The notes under the pieces are model-generated. The model was not told the DNA's origin and ran no database searches. It saw only the letters and a list, made by a program, of their open reading frames with translations. Of a stretch of 64,000 bases of DNA, positions 29,652-42,313 are shown one piece after another; within the stretch, counting starts at the first letter, position 1, and each line of letters opens with the position of its first letter. The stretch spans positions 1,941,001 through 2,005,000 of the forward strand of contig JAFFSR010000373.1 of NCBI GenBank assembly GCA_017163975.1. Reading direction: 5' to 3'. Source of the stretch: Anastatus disparis. Taxonomy: Eukaryota > Arthropoda > Insecta > Hymenoptera > Eupelmidae. The translations under genes and the position numbers were made by a program.

Positions 29652-31789
29652 CCCAAGCGGAAATAATCTGCCGTTAATAACTAATAATAATTATAAACAA
29701 CGAAAAATAATTTTAAAAAAAAGTTATTATTTTTTATTATTTGTTATAAAAGTGTAGATTTTGGACTGTAATAACTGTTTATAATAGTTATTAATAATTA
29801 TTTTACATTTATAACAGTTGATAAAAGTTATTATCAGTTATTATTTTTTATTGTCTTTTTCAGCATGGTAAGTATATGCATAAAGTAAACCGTAAGTAAA
29901 AATTATTATCGGTTATTATTTTTTTTTTCTTTTTCAATCTAAGAGTTACTAATAATTATTTTCTATTTATAAAATTTAATAGAAGTTATTATTAGTTATT
30001 ATTTTTTATCATCTTTTTCGGTATGGAAGGTATACATATAAAGCAAACGTTGAATAAAAGTTATTATCAGTTATTTTTTTTTATCTTTTTTGGTATGGAA
30101 GGTATATATACATATAAAGCCAACGTTAAATAAAAATTATTAATATTATTTTTTAGTAATTTTTATTAATTTTTTTATTAATTTTTTGAATTTTAAAGGT
30201 GTACACTTGAAGGAAACGATAAAAAAAGTTATAATTATTTTTTCATTAGATTTTAAAAATTGTTAAAAATTGTTTTTGATTATTGAAAGTAAGTAGATAG
30301 GTAAGGATATAATTGATTCAAAAAGAATTTTTATTTTTATTTTTACATAAAAACTTTTATATAAAAATATAAGTCTTATTTTACAATTATAAAAGAAGTT
30401 TTATTTTGTATTTACAATGTCAACGCTAACATATAATACGATTTACTTATCAAATCTTAATTAATGCAGCGACCAAGAGCACCTTTAAAAATTGAGCTTA
30501 AATAATAATCATCATTACATTTTGTTATTATACAAGGCCGGTGTAGCATGGTATACTTAAGACATTGAATTTCGCCATGAAAGAGTGAACATTTTTTTAA
30601 ATTTATGACTTCTTTCACATCAGTGTCATTAACAAATGAAACCGGTACAAGTTTTAATAATTTAAAGAAAATATAAACATCACAGTTATCGTCGTATTTA
30701 ATCAAATATATAGAACTAATGATTCCGAATCTACTATCTTTCGTTTGAAAAATAGAATCATTAGTTTTTTTCCTTTGAATAATAACAAGATGTGTATCTA
30801 CAACTTTGATATATAATTTTATTGTATTTTTTACATTCAGTGATTTTATTAATATTTATAAAGAAACGAAGGCACGAAATTTCTTTTTTGGTTAGAATGT
30901 GACGTTTTGCACATCCTACTAGTGTATAATCACCTATTTTTACTACTTTCTTTAATCTTTTACTGTTCAGTTGATCAACAAAATCTTTCGTTTCTTGAGA
31001 AATAAAGCTTTCCTTTTCTAATTGTGGAATTTGTTGATAAGTTAATAGTTTAATAACTATTTCTTTAGCGATGTGGTAATTACTTTTCTTCATTTCAAGT
31101 AAATTTTTATTATGGCTTTCGAAGGGAAAAGTATTGATTGCCCATAGTGGTCCCCAATTCTCGACAGTATCAGTTAAATGTAACAGTAAATGTACATTGT
31201 AGTACATATACTTATCTCCGAAAAATATACCAAAATAAAAAACAAATTCTATTAATAAAATTTTTGAAATCTTTAGTTCATGTGGTGATATGCTATCTTG
31301 TAGAAGAGTATTTAAAGCTGAGATAAACATTGCAAGATGATTTAGATATTTTCTAGGTAGAAGCCTTTTTAGGCTTGGTAAAGCACCGAATAAAATCCAA
31401 ATGAGCCAATCAGAAGCTGATAAATAATAAAAAATAAAAACTAATAATAACTTTTATTCTAGGTTTGGTTTAGCGTATGGTTTTCAAATTGAAAAAGCTA
31501 ATAAAAAATAATAAAAAATAAAAACTAATAATAACTATTGTTTCATAAGAAAGTAATAAAAAATAATAACTAATAATAACTTTTATTTTAGGTTTGGTTT
31601 ATGCGTATGATTTCCAAATTGAAAAAGCTAATAAAAAATAATAAAAAATAATAAGAAATTAAAACAAAAAATAAAAAATAATAACTATTTCAAACTTTTA
31701 TTACAGTCCAAAATCTAGACATTTTAAATTGTTAATATCAGTTATTATTTTTTATCATTTTTTATTTCACAATGTGATTTCCGCCTGGG
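29652..31789 (-). mobile_element. EnSpm/CACTA-like remnant D
   Basis: Termini are CCCAAGCGGAAAT and ATTTCCGCCTGGG. Subterminal arrays of GTTATTATCAGTTATTATTT lie at both ends, and an inverted GATTTTGGACTGTAATAA pair lies inside. The interior carries a minus-strand coding remnant with a DUF4218-like signature, a domain known beside tnp2 transposases of EnSpm/CACTA elements. It abuts element C without spacer. Confidence 0.65.
30457..31330 (-). pseudogene. DUF4218-like transposon protein fragment
   Basis: The 31330-30761 frame (189 codons) contains YYNVHLLLHLTDTVENWGPL followed by WAINTFPFESHNKNLLEM. This NVHxLxHL...GPLWxxxxFxFE pattern is the signature of DUF4218, which accompanies tnp2-type transposases. 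A second frame, 30705-30457 (VPVSFVNDTDVKEVINLKK), continues the same protein after a break near 30710-30760. No transposase catalytic domain is seen, so this is the tail of a truncated gene or a non-autonomous derivative. Confidence 0.65.
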
Positions 31790-33807
31790 TTACTACGTGA
31801 AATAATAAATTTTGCATATTTTTTTAAACTATTTTTTTCTTACTCACATGGTTTTCACATGGTTACCACATGGTTACCACATGATCACCCCGTCAAAATA
31901 ATATGTGGTAACCATGTGGTAAACATGTGGTAACCATGTGAAAACCATATAGTATGTCATGTGGTTACCACAAGATTTTTTTCAGTAGGGTAGCTATTAT
32001 TATAGTTAAAAAAAATACTTTAATTTTTAGTGTATTTATTACAATATATTAATAGCTAGATATTTAACTATACTTTATAGCTGAAAATAAATGGTTTTTT
32101 AGATATTCTTGATAGTTGAAAATATACCTAAATTTTTAGTTGATAATTTGGTTATTACTCATAGATATTTAGCTGAAAAAACATGGATATTGCTATAATA
32201 TAAATAAATATAGCTGTATTTTACTTATATTTTTAGCTGTTTTTATAGATGTTTTTTTTTGACCGAGAACTGCTGAAAATATAACTGTAATTTCAGCTGT
32301 ATTTTTAGCTGTTTTTTAGCTATATTTTTAACAATTATTTTTAGCTAAACATTATTAGAGTAGCTTTTAGATATACTCGAGTTTATTTATATTGTCCTTC
32401 CTTACCTTCGCTGTAAATTGATTAACCTATATATACACTAAATCTAAGTAATAATGTCCCTGGGGTCGCTAGAAAACACGCGCGAATTTTTTAGTAACGG
32501 TAAGATGGATCAGTCTTATATACAAAGTGCACTCAACTCTCACCACTTGCGGGAGTTGGACACAAATTTCAACGAGTCAAAACAGCTATATTTTAAGCTT
32601 AATTTTTAGCTAATTTTTTTAGCTAAACGTTTTTGACGCATTGAAATTTGTTCCAACTCTCGCAAGTGGTGAGAGTTGAGTACACTTTGTATATAAGACC
32701 GATCCATCTTACCGATACTAAAAAATGTGCGCGTGTTTTCTAGCGACCCCTGCGACATTATTACTTAGATTTAGCGTATGTATAGGCTAATCAATTTACA
32801 GCGAAGGTAGGGAAGGACAATATAAATAAACTCGAGTATATCTGAAAGCTACTCTAATAATATTTAGCTAAAAAAAATTGTTAAAAATATAGCTAAAAAA
32901 CAGCTAAAAATACAGCTGAAATTACAGTTATATTTTCAGCTGTTCTCGGTCAAAAAAAAAACATCTATAAAAACAGCTAAAAATATAAGTAAAATACAGC
33001 TATATTTATTTATATTATAGCAATATCCATGTTTTTTCAGCTAAATATCTATGAGTAATAACCAAATTATCAACTAAAAATTTAGGTATATTTTCAACTA
33101 TCAAGAATATCTAAAAAACCATTTATTTTCAGCTATAAAGTATAGTTAAATATCTAGCTATTAATATATTGTAATAAATACACTAAAAATTTAAGTGTTT
33201 TTTTTAACTATAATAATAGCTATAAAATATAGTTGAAAAGGTAGCTATTAATATTTTCAGTAGATAACAAAATTATTAACTATAAAATTAAGTACATTTT
33301 TAACTATAAAAAAGAGCTAAAAAAACACATCGATATAGCTGTAAAAACAGCTCGATATAGCTATATATTTAACTATTTTTTTAGCTATATGTTACAGCTA
33401 ACCTTTTTTGACCAGGAATATTTAAAAATGTTTAAAACTGTTCAAAACAGTTTATAAGTGTGAAATTTGGGACATTTAAAACAGTTATAATTAGTTTTAA
33501 ACAGTTTTAAAAAGTTTTGAAAAGTTCGAAATGATTTCAAACACTGTTTTATAATTTGAATTTTTTATGTTTGAAAGTTATAAATTATTTTAAATATTCA
33601 AAATATTTCAAAACAATTTTAAATCAATATAAACTATTTTTTATTGATTTGAACAGTTTTAAATAGTTTTAAAAAATTCGAAATGATTTCAAACAATGTT
33701 TCATAATTTTGTGTTTGTGAAAATTTTCGTATATATATATTAAAATTTATATAATATATACGAGAAAATGTTCACTTTAGTTTCAAATTATTCTATAATA
33801 TATAGTA

Positions 33808-34503
33808 TTGTTGAGACTGGTAGGAATTCCTTTCAAGTTCAAGGTGCGCATTCTGGAATTCCCTACCTGCTGAGATTAAACATCTACCATCTCTCAGCAG
33901 GTTTAAGACTGCAGTGAGGAGGTATTTGATCAACCTCGATTAATATTTTAAAAATGGAATTTATTGTTAATTTATTTTTGTGTAGTTCCGTATATAGGTT
34001 TAAGGTATGTCTTTATTTATTGTATGAATGCTGATTGGATGGTTTTCGAGTGAATCTGCTTTTTATTAAATTGACTGCATTTATCATCATATCAAACACT
34101 TTGCTGAATTTTATTGTATTAGATTTTATTTTATTTCAACGAAGTTAAATTATTTTAGTATTATTTTATTTTTATCGTATTGTATTTGTTTTATTGATTT
34201 GACTTCTTAATGAGTAGTTTATTTTAATTAAATTATGACTGATAGATATTGACCGCCTGTTTTGAATTGATATTATTTTTGTTGTGTGTATTATTTTACT
34301 ATTATTAATCTGTGATATCACTTTTAAATTGTTGACTTATGTATTCAGTATTATTAATTTTAAGTTTGAATGACTGTGATATCAACTGTAAGTGCAATAT
34401 TTTTATTTATATTAGTAATAAGCTTTATGTGATATGTTGTGTATTTTACACACCTTTTTGTATCTTATTACAAAATAAATTAATATCTATCTATCTATCT
34501 ATT
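33808..34503 (+). mobile_element. 5'-truncated non-LTR retrotransposon 3' end with TATC tail
   Basis: A short frame near 33845-33945 reads AFWNSLPAEIKHLPSLSRFK then TAVRRYLINLD and a stop. This is the typical end of a LINE reverse transcriptase. About 550 bp of AT-rich 3' UTR and (TATC)5 follow. It interrupts the AAACTGTTT array of E1. Confidence 0.75.
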
Positions 34504-34639
34504 GTTCAAAACTGTTTATAACTGTTTTAAATGTCCCAAATTTCACACTTATAAACTATTTTGAACAGTTTTGAATAATTTTAAACTATTTCAAACAGTA
34601 ATGCACATTTTATATTTCCACTAGGCTTCAAACATAAAA

Positions 34640-35323
34640 AATTGAAAATTATTAAACACTGAAATTATTTTAAACTATTTAAGTGTTTAAAATTATTTAA
34701 AATTTTCCAAATTTTACACTTATAAAGTGTTTAAAACACTAATAAACATTTTATATTAGTTATAATGTATATAAAGAATTTATAAATATTCTTTTTACCA
34801 TATCCTTATCCAACAATAAAATACCTATCTCTGTTATATATTCAGTTGATAAAAAATTTAAAACAGTGAAATAGAAAGATAATACAGAATAATTAAGAGA
34901 TATAGACAATCTGAATACTTGTAAAAAGTAATCTATTTCTCTATTTAAAAAATAAATAATTGATTGTAATAATGTTAGATTTCTTAGAACATTAAAATAG
35001 ATACTTCAAAATTGAAAATGTTTTTATATCAATTATTAATTTAAATGTATATCAGCAATAATGCAATTTTGAAATGTAATTAGTTATGAATCATAATTTA
35101 AATTTAAATTTATGTTTTTCTTATAATTGTAGTAGCACATAATTTAATATATAAATCAGCATTACAATATAAATATTAATTAGGTTAAGATTTTATCACT
35201 ATATAATATATTTAATTTGAATGTTTTATTGAATCAAAATGTTACAATTTTTTATAAATCATTTGATTATACATTTAACAAAATGAAATTTATTTTGTTA
35301 AATAAAAAATAAAATAACATAAT
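34640..35323. other. Non-coding AT-rich stretch before RpL40
   Basis: The first 110 bp are more AAACTGTTT-type repeats. From about 34750 I see only unique AT-rich sequence; its last part is the RpL40 3' flank. Confidence 0.5.
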
Positions 35324-36235
<912 letters not shown>

Positions 36236-36323
36236 TAACTGTTTCCTATTTAAGCCTTAAACACTGAAAAAATAAGAAATATTGAAGTATGCAGTTTCGG
36301 GCTATAATGTACCCCCTTCCTTA

Positions 36324-36930
36324 GGGTGAAATCAGATGGAGCGGAAAATAGACGACGGAACGTCACAAAACATTCATTCCGTCAAATTTTTTCCCTATGT
36401 TCACATGGCGCGGAATGTAGCTGAAAAATTGTTAAAAATAGCATACAAATGTATCCGCAAATTTTAAATTAACAACAAAAATGTTAAAAAAGTTGGAAAT
36501 AATCACCTATTGTTATTGTAATGAGATTCTTTTTTTATAAAAATAAAATATAGTTTGTTATTATAACCAAATATTTCAATTAACATCATTATTTTTTAAT
36601 TATAAAATTGCTAATCAACGTCACAGAACTTCTATTCCGCTCCATGTGAATATAGGGAAACAAATTTGACGGGATAATAGAAGCGTCACAGACTTTTTGA
36701 AATTGTTTAAACAAATAGTTAACTAAAATAGAATTTAAAAGTTTGATTGAAATTAAAAGTACAGCTATGGAAAGCAAATTAAAAATATTACGTGAGGTTA
36801 TTGAAGCACTAATAATTTTTTTAAACAAAATAAAAATTGATGTCGTCTATTACGTCGTCTTTACTCCGTTGGCGGAATTGAGGTTCTGTGACGTTCCGTC
36901 GCCTATTTTCCGCTCCATCTGATTTCACCC
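36324..36930. mobile_element. PIF/Harbinger-type MITE, TTA duplication
   Basis: GGGTGAAATCAGATGGAGCG at the left is mirrored by CGCTCCATCTGATTTCACCC at the right. It is flanked by TTA on both sides (36321-36323, 36931-36933). Inner arms repeat GACGGAACGTCAC. It has no coding capacity. Confidence 0.9.
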
Positions 36931-36978
36931 TTACCTCAGACATAAAGGGATTATTTAGTAAAAGCCTTTGAAGGCTAA

Positions 36979-37140
36979 GGCCGCGATCACATGGTGCAGA
37001 ATAGACATGCAGAATAGAGCTTGCGTAATAGAAATAACCAATGAGAGTTATCCTGCAACTTTTTAACTTTCTTCTCATTGGATATTTCTATTATGCAAGC
37101 TTTATTCTGCATGCCTATTCTGCACCATGTGATCGCGGCC
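36979..37140. mobile_element. 162-bp palindromic MITE, TAA duplication
   Basis: GGCCGCGATCACATGGTGCA at the left, exact mirror at the right, and TAA on both sides. PIF/Harbinger-like by duplication and GG start. Confidence 0.9.
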
Positions 37141-37155
37141 TAAGACTAGAATTTA

Positions 37156-37331
37156 GGCTCGAATTTATAGTCAGCACTCAGTTCTCAACCCTCAGATCTT
37201 GAAATTTCATTGTTCCGTGTTCCCTATAAACGTAGACACACGTTTATAGAGAACACAGAACAATAAAACTTCAAGATCTGAGGGTCGAGAACTGAGTGCT
37301 GAGTGTTGAGTGTCGACTATAAATTCAAGCC
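37156..37331. mobile_element. 176-bp palindromic MITE, TTA duplication
   Basis: GGCTCGAATTTATAGTC...GACTATAAATTCAAGCC with TTA on both sides. The centre pair is CGTAGACACACG. Confidence 0.88.
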
Positions 37332-37334
37332 TTA

Positions 37335-37462
37335 TAGTCTTCACTCATTTCTCAGATCTCAAGTATTCTATCCTTGTTCTTCTTACACTATTTCCATAAG
37401 AAGAACAAAGATAGAATACTTGAGAAATGAGAAATGAGTGACGGCCATAAATTCCAGCCTTA
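37335..37462. mobile_element. Related palindromic MITE, left end lost
   Basis: CTCATTTCTCAGATCTCAAG faces CTTGAGAAATGAGAAATGAG. The right end AAATTCCAGCCTTA matches the previous element's terminal type, while the left end has been eaten by its neighbour. Confidence 0.7.
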
Positions 37463-37499
37463 ACGAATAACGTGAAAGAATAAGCGGGAATAAGATGGG

Positions 37500-37705
37500 C
37501 ATAACGCTTGTTCTTCAATGATGTTATTCGTAACGCGTTACATGTTTTAAAATTCTGTTGTCCGACGTCTACTGAATTCATGATCCATGGCAGAAAAATA
37601 ACGTATGCATAAATGATTTTATTTAAGCCATAGATCATGAATTCATTAGGCGTCGGACAAAAAAATTTTTAAATGTATAACATGTAACATCATTGAAAAA
37701 CGGCC
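37500..37705. mobile_element. Imperfect palindrome around TCCGACG arms
   Basis: TTACATGTTTTAAAA and GTCCGACGTCTACTGAATTC at the left are mirrored by GAATTCATTAGGCGTCGGAC and AACATGTAACATCATTGA at the right. Ends are not sharp. Confidence 0.65.
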
Positions 37706-37733
37706 ATAAGGTGCTTATGAGATTTTGACTTAA

Positions 37734-37938
37734 GGCGACTTCGGATTTTAGGTTAGGTTTTATTTTTGAGTTTACAAATAACTCTTTCAATATGTAAAAT
37801 TTTTCAGATTTTTTAATTTTCCACCATTCTACGGATTATAATAAATGGTGGAAAATTAAAAAATTCAAAAAATTTTAGAAACTTTAAGAGTAATTTGTAA
37901 ACTACAAAATGAAATCGAACCGAACTTCCGTAGTCGCC
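37734..37938. mobile_element. 205-bp MITE flanked by TTAA, copy 1
   Basis: GGCGACTTCGGATTTTAGGT at the left and its mirror ending CCGTAGTCGCC at the right, with TTAA on both sides. The same element in opposite orientation is at 49685-49889 with the same length. Confidence 0.9.
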
Positions 37939-37942
37939 TTAA

Positions 37943-38779
37943 GCTTCTGTGGCGGACGGACGTACCGAGAGCCAAAGACGGATAGCGCATCTAGTTTTCA
38001 CTAATTGCTGCACATTGCATTGCAGCATCTTATACAGATCGCGTCTCTTGAATAACGTTATGAGCCTTCGATTCAGAAAATTAATAACCGCATCTAAAAT
38101 CTGCTCATCAATTCCTAACAAAGTATTCCTTGCGTTGCGTAAACTCCAGTGGTCGCGACCGAAAGAACGGGTTCGCGGTTAGCGACATAACGTCCTAGGG
38201 GGTTTCTCCGGAGCGATAAACTTAGTGTATCGATATATGCTATCTTTGTTCAGCACATTGATTTAATATCTTCTGTCTCTGTGATACAGAATTGTGCAAT
38301 TTTCTAGAGCCACCCTCCTGAGCTCCACAAATAAGAACAAAATGTCTCTACCGGGTAAAATTCCTTATCCTCCCCATCAAATATATCCTGCACCTATTTC
38401 TCAAATAACTTCCTCCCGTCTCCTATTCTGAACTCGCATCTCACCCTCCCCCCCCCCCCCCCCCAAAGTCTCCAAATGCGACTCCTAACAAAACAAAAAA
38501 TAAAGTTAATCCCTATTGAAAATAATCATGTGGTTTTTTTATGTGAAATTTTCACCTAAAATTTTTACATGATTTTTGTTTTAATTTGTCACATGATTTT
38601 TTTAGGTAATTTTCTTAGGTGATTTTTTTAGATAATTTTTTTAGATAATTTTTTAGATAATTTTTTTAGGTAATTTGATGATGGAATTCCAATTGAAATT
38701 CATTATGATTTTAAAAATCCAACGTAAATTTATGAAAATTTTTAAGCGATGGAAATAATATTTCTTTCAAATTAAATTT
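37943..38779. other. Mixed non-coding stretch with C homopolymer and a foldback end
   Basis: 37950-38440 is GC-richer than its surroundings with no convincing gene (a 60-codon frame on each strand only). A run of about 20 C ends at 38464. 38512-38700 starts CCCTATTGAAAATAATCATG and continues with TTTTTTAGGTAATTTT repeats; it is one end of a foldback of the CCCT(A/G)(C/T)TGAAAA type whose other end is missing. Confidence 0.5.
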
Positions 38780-39185
38780 ATTTATGTTTTTCATTGCGAC
38801 CTATAAAAATATCTCTGTTCACTAAATAGAATAGAACGTGAGAAAGCAGGTCAAATGATCATCGTTTTAGACCAAATGAAACTGTTAGTTTATAAGCTCT
38901 AAACTCTTTTATTCTTTTCGTGCGCGTTCGCTTGCCATAAGAAAGTCAATAAGTAAAAAGCGGATTAGCCCTCTGACGGTTAATTATCAGCACTAATATA
39001 TAAATGTGTATATTCATATTCGATGAATAACCGCTAGCGGGCTGCGACGCTTTTTATATATTAACTTTCTTATGGCAAGCGAACTTGCACGAAAAGAATA
39101 AAATAATTTAAAGCTTATAAATTGACAGTTTCATTAGGTCTAAAACGACGATTATTCGGCCTGCTTTCTCACGTTCGATGGATAG
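38780..39185. mobile_element. Second copy of palindromic element C, ends trimmed
   Basis: It contains the same TTCGTGCGCGTTCGCTTGCC arms and central TATATAAATGTGTATATTC as 28972-29651, about 90 percent alike. The terminal AAATACTCACCTG blocks are absent. Confidence 0.88.
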
Positions 39186-39668
39186 AGATTGTAACGTTTG
39201 GCCTTTTTGCCTCGATTAGATCTTGATGACGTAGGCGTCAGACTTTTAGAGGGCGCTGTAGATGGTTGATTCTCGGAGACCAAAGTTCAAACTTACATAC
39301 TAAACTAACCTAACTTTATTAAATTAAGAAATTAATGAAAATAAATAATAAGAAACCAATTAAAAGAAACCAATTAAAAGAAAATCGTAATTAAATATTT
39401 AAAAAGAATAAAATATGAATAATCAAAAAGAAACGGTATTAATTAAAAGAATTAATTAAAAATAAATTATACAAAGCTAAACCTATCCTTACGTACTAAA
39501 TGATAATGTTCGAGAGAGGAAGCAGGATGGGTACTGCGGACTGGTGATTAAGTTTAAACACGATAATTTGGTTTGAACTTAAACTATCTTTTTTTTTGCA
39601 TTTATTAATAAAAATAAAAAGAAAAATAATAAAAAAATAATTACAACGCCGATTAAATAATAATAATG
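39186..39668. other. AT-rich non-coding stretch
   Basis: It begins TGTAACGTTTGGCC, possibly the edge of a solo LTR, and continues with AAGAAACCAATTAAAAGAAA repeats. I see no gene. Confidence 0.4.
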
Positions 39669-40341
39669 ACAAGGAGAGTGCATTACATTTGGGTCTTTGA
39701 TTTTCTTCTAACTTTGGGATATTTTTTCTTACATAAAATCATGAAAAAAGCCGCGTCCATTCGGTCCAACGCTCGAATTTTTCCGAGTTATGAGCAGTTT
39801 TGTCTGTTTTGTTGAAAAATTTGCATCTGCTTTATAATTTTACAATTTTTGAACTACTTATTCTATCAGATTTTTACTGATTGCATATTAAAGTTGAGAT
39901 TAAAACCTTTCGATTAAAAAAAAACGTGTCCAAAAATCTCAAGCTGTTTACAAGTTATAAGGAAATGAAAATAGGGCAATTAGTTAAAAATATGCATAGA
40001 AAATCAATGCTGTATTTTAGTCTGAATTTCATTTTAATTTTCATCCCTCCAGAACTTTTGAACAACTTGCGATTTTTGGACACGTTTTTTTTTTAATTGA
40101 TAGGTTTTAATCTCAAGTTTAAAATGCAATTAGTAAAAACCTTATAGAATAAGTATATCGAAAACTGTAAAACTATAAAGCAGATGCAATTTTTTTCACA
40201 AAACAGGCAAAACTGCTCATAACTCGGAAAAAATCGAGCGTTGGACCGAATGGATGCGGCTTTTTTCATGATTTTATGTAAGAAAAAATATCCCAAAGTT
40301 AGGAAAAAATCCGAGACCCAAATGCAATTTACTCTCCTTGT
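39669..40341. mobile_element. 673-bp foldback element
   Basis: ACAAGGAGAGTGCATTACAT at the left is mirrored at the right (ATGCAATTTACTCTCCTTGT). Arms continue through GGGATATTTTTTCTTACATA and CGAGTTATGAGCAGTTTTG. The two 70-80-codon frames here are mirror images of each other and not genes. Confidence 0.88.
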
Positions 40342-40496
40342 GAGTAACAAAAATTAGAATTCTATGCAATAATATTTCGTACGTTGAAAAAGCAAAGAAA
40401 GACTTTTTAGTTGTCTTCTTGACTACTAGGTGAGGCTAGTTCGTACTTATCGGCTGTAATAAATAAAACAAAGAAAAAAATATAACGGTTAATTAT

Positions 40497-40979
40497 GTAA
40501 CAATATACATTCGGTGGGTGAATTCGTGACCTACTTTATCGGCGGAGTTCGGCGCGGTCGGTATCGGAGCCAGGTAAGGTAACGCAGGAAAACTAGAAAG
40601 GTAACTTTCTAAACCATGAGTGGAGCAGAGGGGAGAGATTTTGGTCAGAGACCAACAGAGGAGTCCACCCCGACCAGCGATAGTGGAGGTAGAAACTAGG
40701 AGTCAGTGTCGGGCAATCCCACCCTTACACTGACGGAAAGATAGGAGGCTATGTCGGGCAATCCCTTCCTTTCATAGCTTGAGACAGGAACATAGGTAAG
40801 GATACCTCCCACTGTATCGAGCAATCCCACTCTTATACAGAGGAAGGGGAGAGAGTCTGACTGCTAGCTCGGCGGCTCGCTTATATATGCTACGGAGCTC
40901 GCTATTCCCATTGCTGGAGTAGCGCCTCGTAGTGGCTGAGCGCAAGTACTGCGTCTAGCGCGATTTTTAAATCATTGCA
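40497..40979 (-). repeat. 3' LTR of second gypsy element
   Basis: On the minus strand it starts TGCAATGATTTAAAAATCGC and ends TTGTTACA. It is preceded by a purine-rich tract. Confidence 0.9.
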
Positions 40980-40996
40980 CACCCCCCTCGCTTGGG
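40980..40996 (-). other. Polypurine tract
   Basis: CAAGCGAGGGGGGTG on the minus strand directly precedes the TG of the 3' LTR, as required for plus-strand priming. Confidence 0.8.
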
Positions 40997-41200
40997 AGAG
41001 TGAAGCTTGCGAACGAACCTTAACTAAACTAATAGGTTAAGTAATCTTAATCATAATTGGTATGATAATTCAAGTACTATGTATCTGAAGTAAAAAAAAA
41101 AAATTCATATCTTATGCTTAAGCTTACTTTTACAAAAGAGAAAGAATGCAGACTAAACTAAAAAGACTATTTTACTTTTGACCGAAAGGGGGAAATATAT

Positions 41201-41515
41201 TCACAAGAATAATATAATATAAAGTGTAGACTCACCAACTGGCCATTTCTTTAATACTTTCTCTACCTTACCGGTAGCCTTATCCAACAGCAAGGTGTAC
41301 CGGTGTCCTCCGGCGATAGCCTTCATTTTACGGATTCCTATTGGTACGACTAATACCGTGCCGTCTGGCAAGGCATTAATTACTAGGGCCCTCCCTTTAG
41401 TGTCCGTCGTCGACGATGGTGGAGTTGGCTTCGTGGTCCTCAAGGTAGAGGCAGCAGCACAATAAACCTCAGGCTTTCGAGGGGCGAGCGTTGGTGGTGT
41501 TTGCGCAGACCTCAA
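41201..41515 (-). CDS. ORF between integrase and 3' LTR, unknown
   Basis: 104 codons, Pro/Thr-rich first third (TLAPRKPEVY), then a compact basic region with GRALVINALPDGTVLVVPIG and RKMKAIAGGHRYTLLLDK. It lies where env or an extra gene would be in a gypsy element. I do not recognise it. The frame may continue upstream of the ATG. Confidence 0.35.
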   Translation of the reverse strand: MRSAQTPPTLAPRKPEVYCAAASTLRTTKPTPPSSTTDTKGRALVINALPDGTVLVVPIGIRKMKAIAGGHRYTLLLDKATGKVEKVLKKWPVGESTLYIILFL

Positions 41516-41960
41516 GGTTTATTGCGCGGCTTGCTTGGATCGAGGGGCCGCGGAGTCATAACTTGCGTCGGATGTGTAGGCGGTCGGACGAAGAAAAAAT
41601 TTACGTCGTACGACGGTTCCATTTTGGAAAGATGAAGGCTAAGTGACTCGTTAAGTGGCTGTTGAATGAATGATCAGCGTGTTCGGTGAAGCTGATATTT
41701 ATACCCCACTCCAGAATTGGTGGGGGGAAATTCGGTTTAATAGGTTGGTTTAAGATCCTTCATGTGCACGTGTCGGGTGATCAAGCCGTTTTGTGCTTTT
41801 AGATAAAAAATGACAGGTGAAATAATTTTCTTCACGGTGTACGGTCCGGTGTATTTCTCGGAAAGCTTAGCAGCTTTATCGGCGTCTTCGTTAGAGAGCT
41901 GGTGATGCCTTTTAATACGGATTCGTTTATCTTGGGAGCCCAGTTCCTTCTACGTAATTT

Positions 41961-42275
41961 TTAGTAGCGGCTTTGTTTACTGAAACTGTGCGCGAGATTA
42001 TTTTTCGCCAGTAGTAACGCATCTTTTAATTTTTCTAACTCGGAGAGTCTATCGCATTTCTCACGATGCTGATTTAAGGCCCCGGGGGCGACAAGTTCTC
42101 TACCCGTATTATGGTAAGCGTGTGTGAATCCCGTGGATTCGCTGCGAGCGGTGTTGTATGCGAAAGCTATCTCGGGTATTTTACTGTCCCATGTGTTGTG
42201 TTTGTTGCCGACGTACTGGCGTGTAATGGTTTTACTGACTCGATTCGCACTCTCTCCCCGCAATGCTCTAAGCAT
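41961..42275 (-). pseudogene. Integrase C-terminal fragment
   Basis: It contains the ESANRVSKTI segment with the likely catalytic Glu, WDSKIPEIAFAYNTA and STGFTHAYHNTGRELV, all standard for gypsy integrase. It is separated from the front part by a break at about 42276-42313. Confidence 0.8.
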
Positions 42276-42313
42276 TGCGGGGTGTAACTCGGCGTAAATC
42301 TTGCTTTAATCCC

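Larger units (their letters stand above)
28741..31990. mobile_element. Foldback element B (TGGTTACCACATGG body), inserted in A with TA duplication
   Basis: The termini are CCCTACTGAAAAAAATCTTG and its mirror ending CAGTAGGG. TA flanks both sides, and removing B with one TA restores the arm of A, which proves a 2-bp target duplication. The arms (28741-28965, 31795-31990) consist of repeated GGTTACCACATGG and its complement. B is itself split by C and D. Confidence 0.88.
28545..33416. mobile_element. Foldback element A (TAGCTGTTTTTAGCT body), split by an insertion
   Basis: The left terminus CCCGGTCAAAAAAGGTTAGC is mirrored by GCTAACCTTTTTTGACCAGG at the right. Left arm segments 28545-28740 and 31991-32560 together match the right arm 32600-33416 in inverted orientation; the gap between the two left segments is element B. 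The centre holds CACTTGCGGGAGTTGGACAC and its mirror CTCGCAAGTGGTGAGAG. A related fragment is at 53140-53320. Confidence 0.85.
28527..34625. mobile_element. Outer foldback element E1 (AAACTGTTTAAAA body) hosting nested insertions
   Basis: It starts CCTAGCGGAAATATAAAA and ends TTTTATATTTCCACTAGG. Its own body is the array of AACTGTTTAAAA-type repeats at 33420-33810 and 34505-34600. Nearly all of its length is insertions: the A foldback (28545-33416) and a non-LTR fragment (33808-34503). Similar AAACTGTTT arrays flank it (27810-28010, 28390-28520, 34640-34740), so it may sit in a relative. Confidence 0.7.

Noticed and set aside
37939..38182. Overlapping frames of 60 and 77 codons on opposite strands
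   Set aside because: No recognisable motif and no flanking gene structure; GC-richer sequence gives longer chance frames.
39881..40350. 71- and 85-codon frames
   Set aside because: They are readings of the two arms of the 673-bp foldback.
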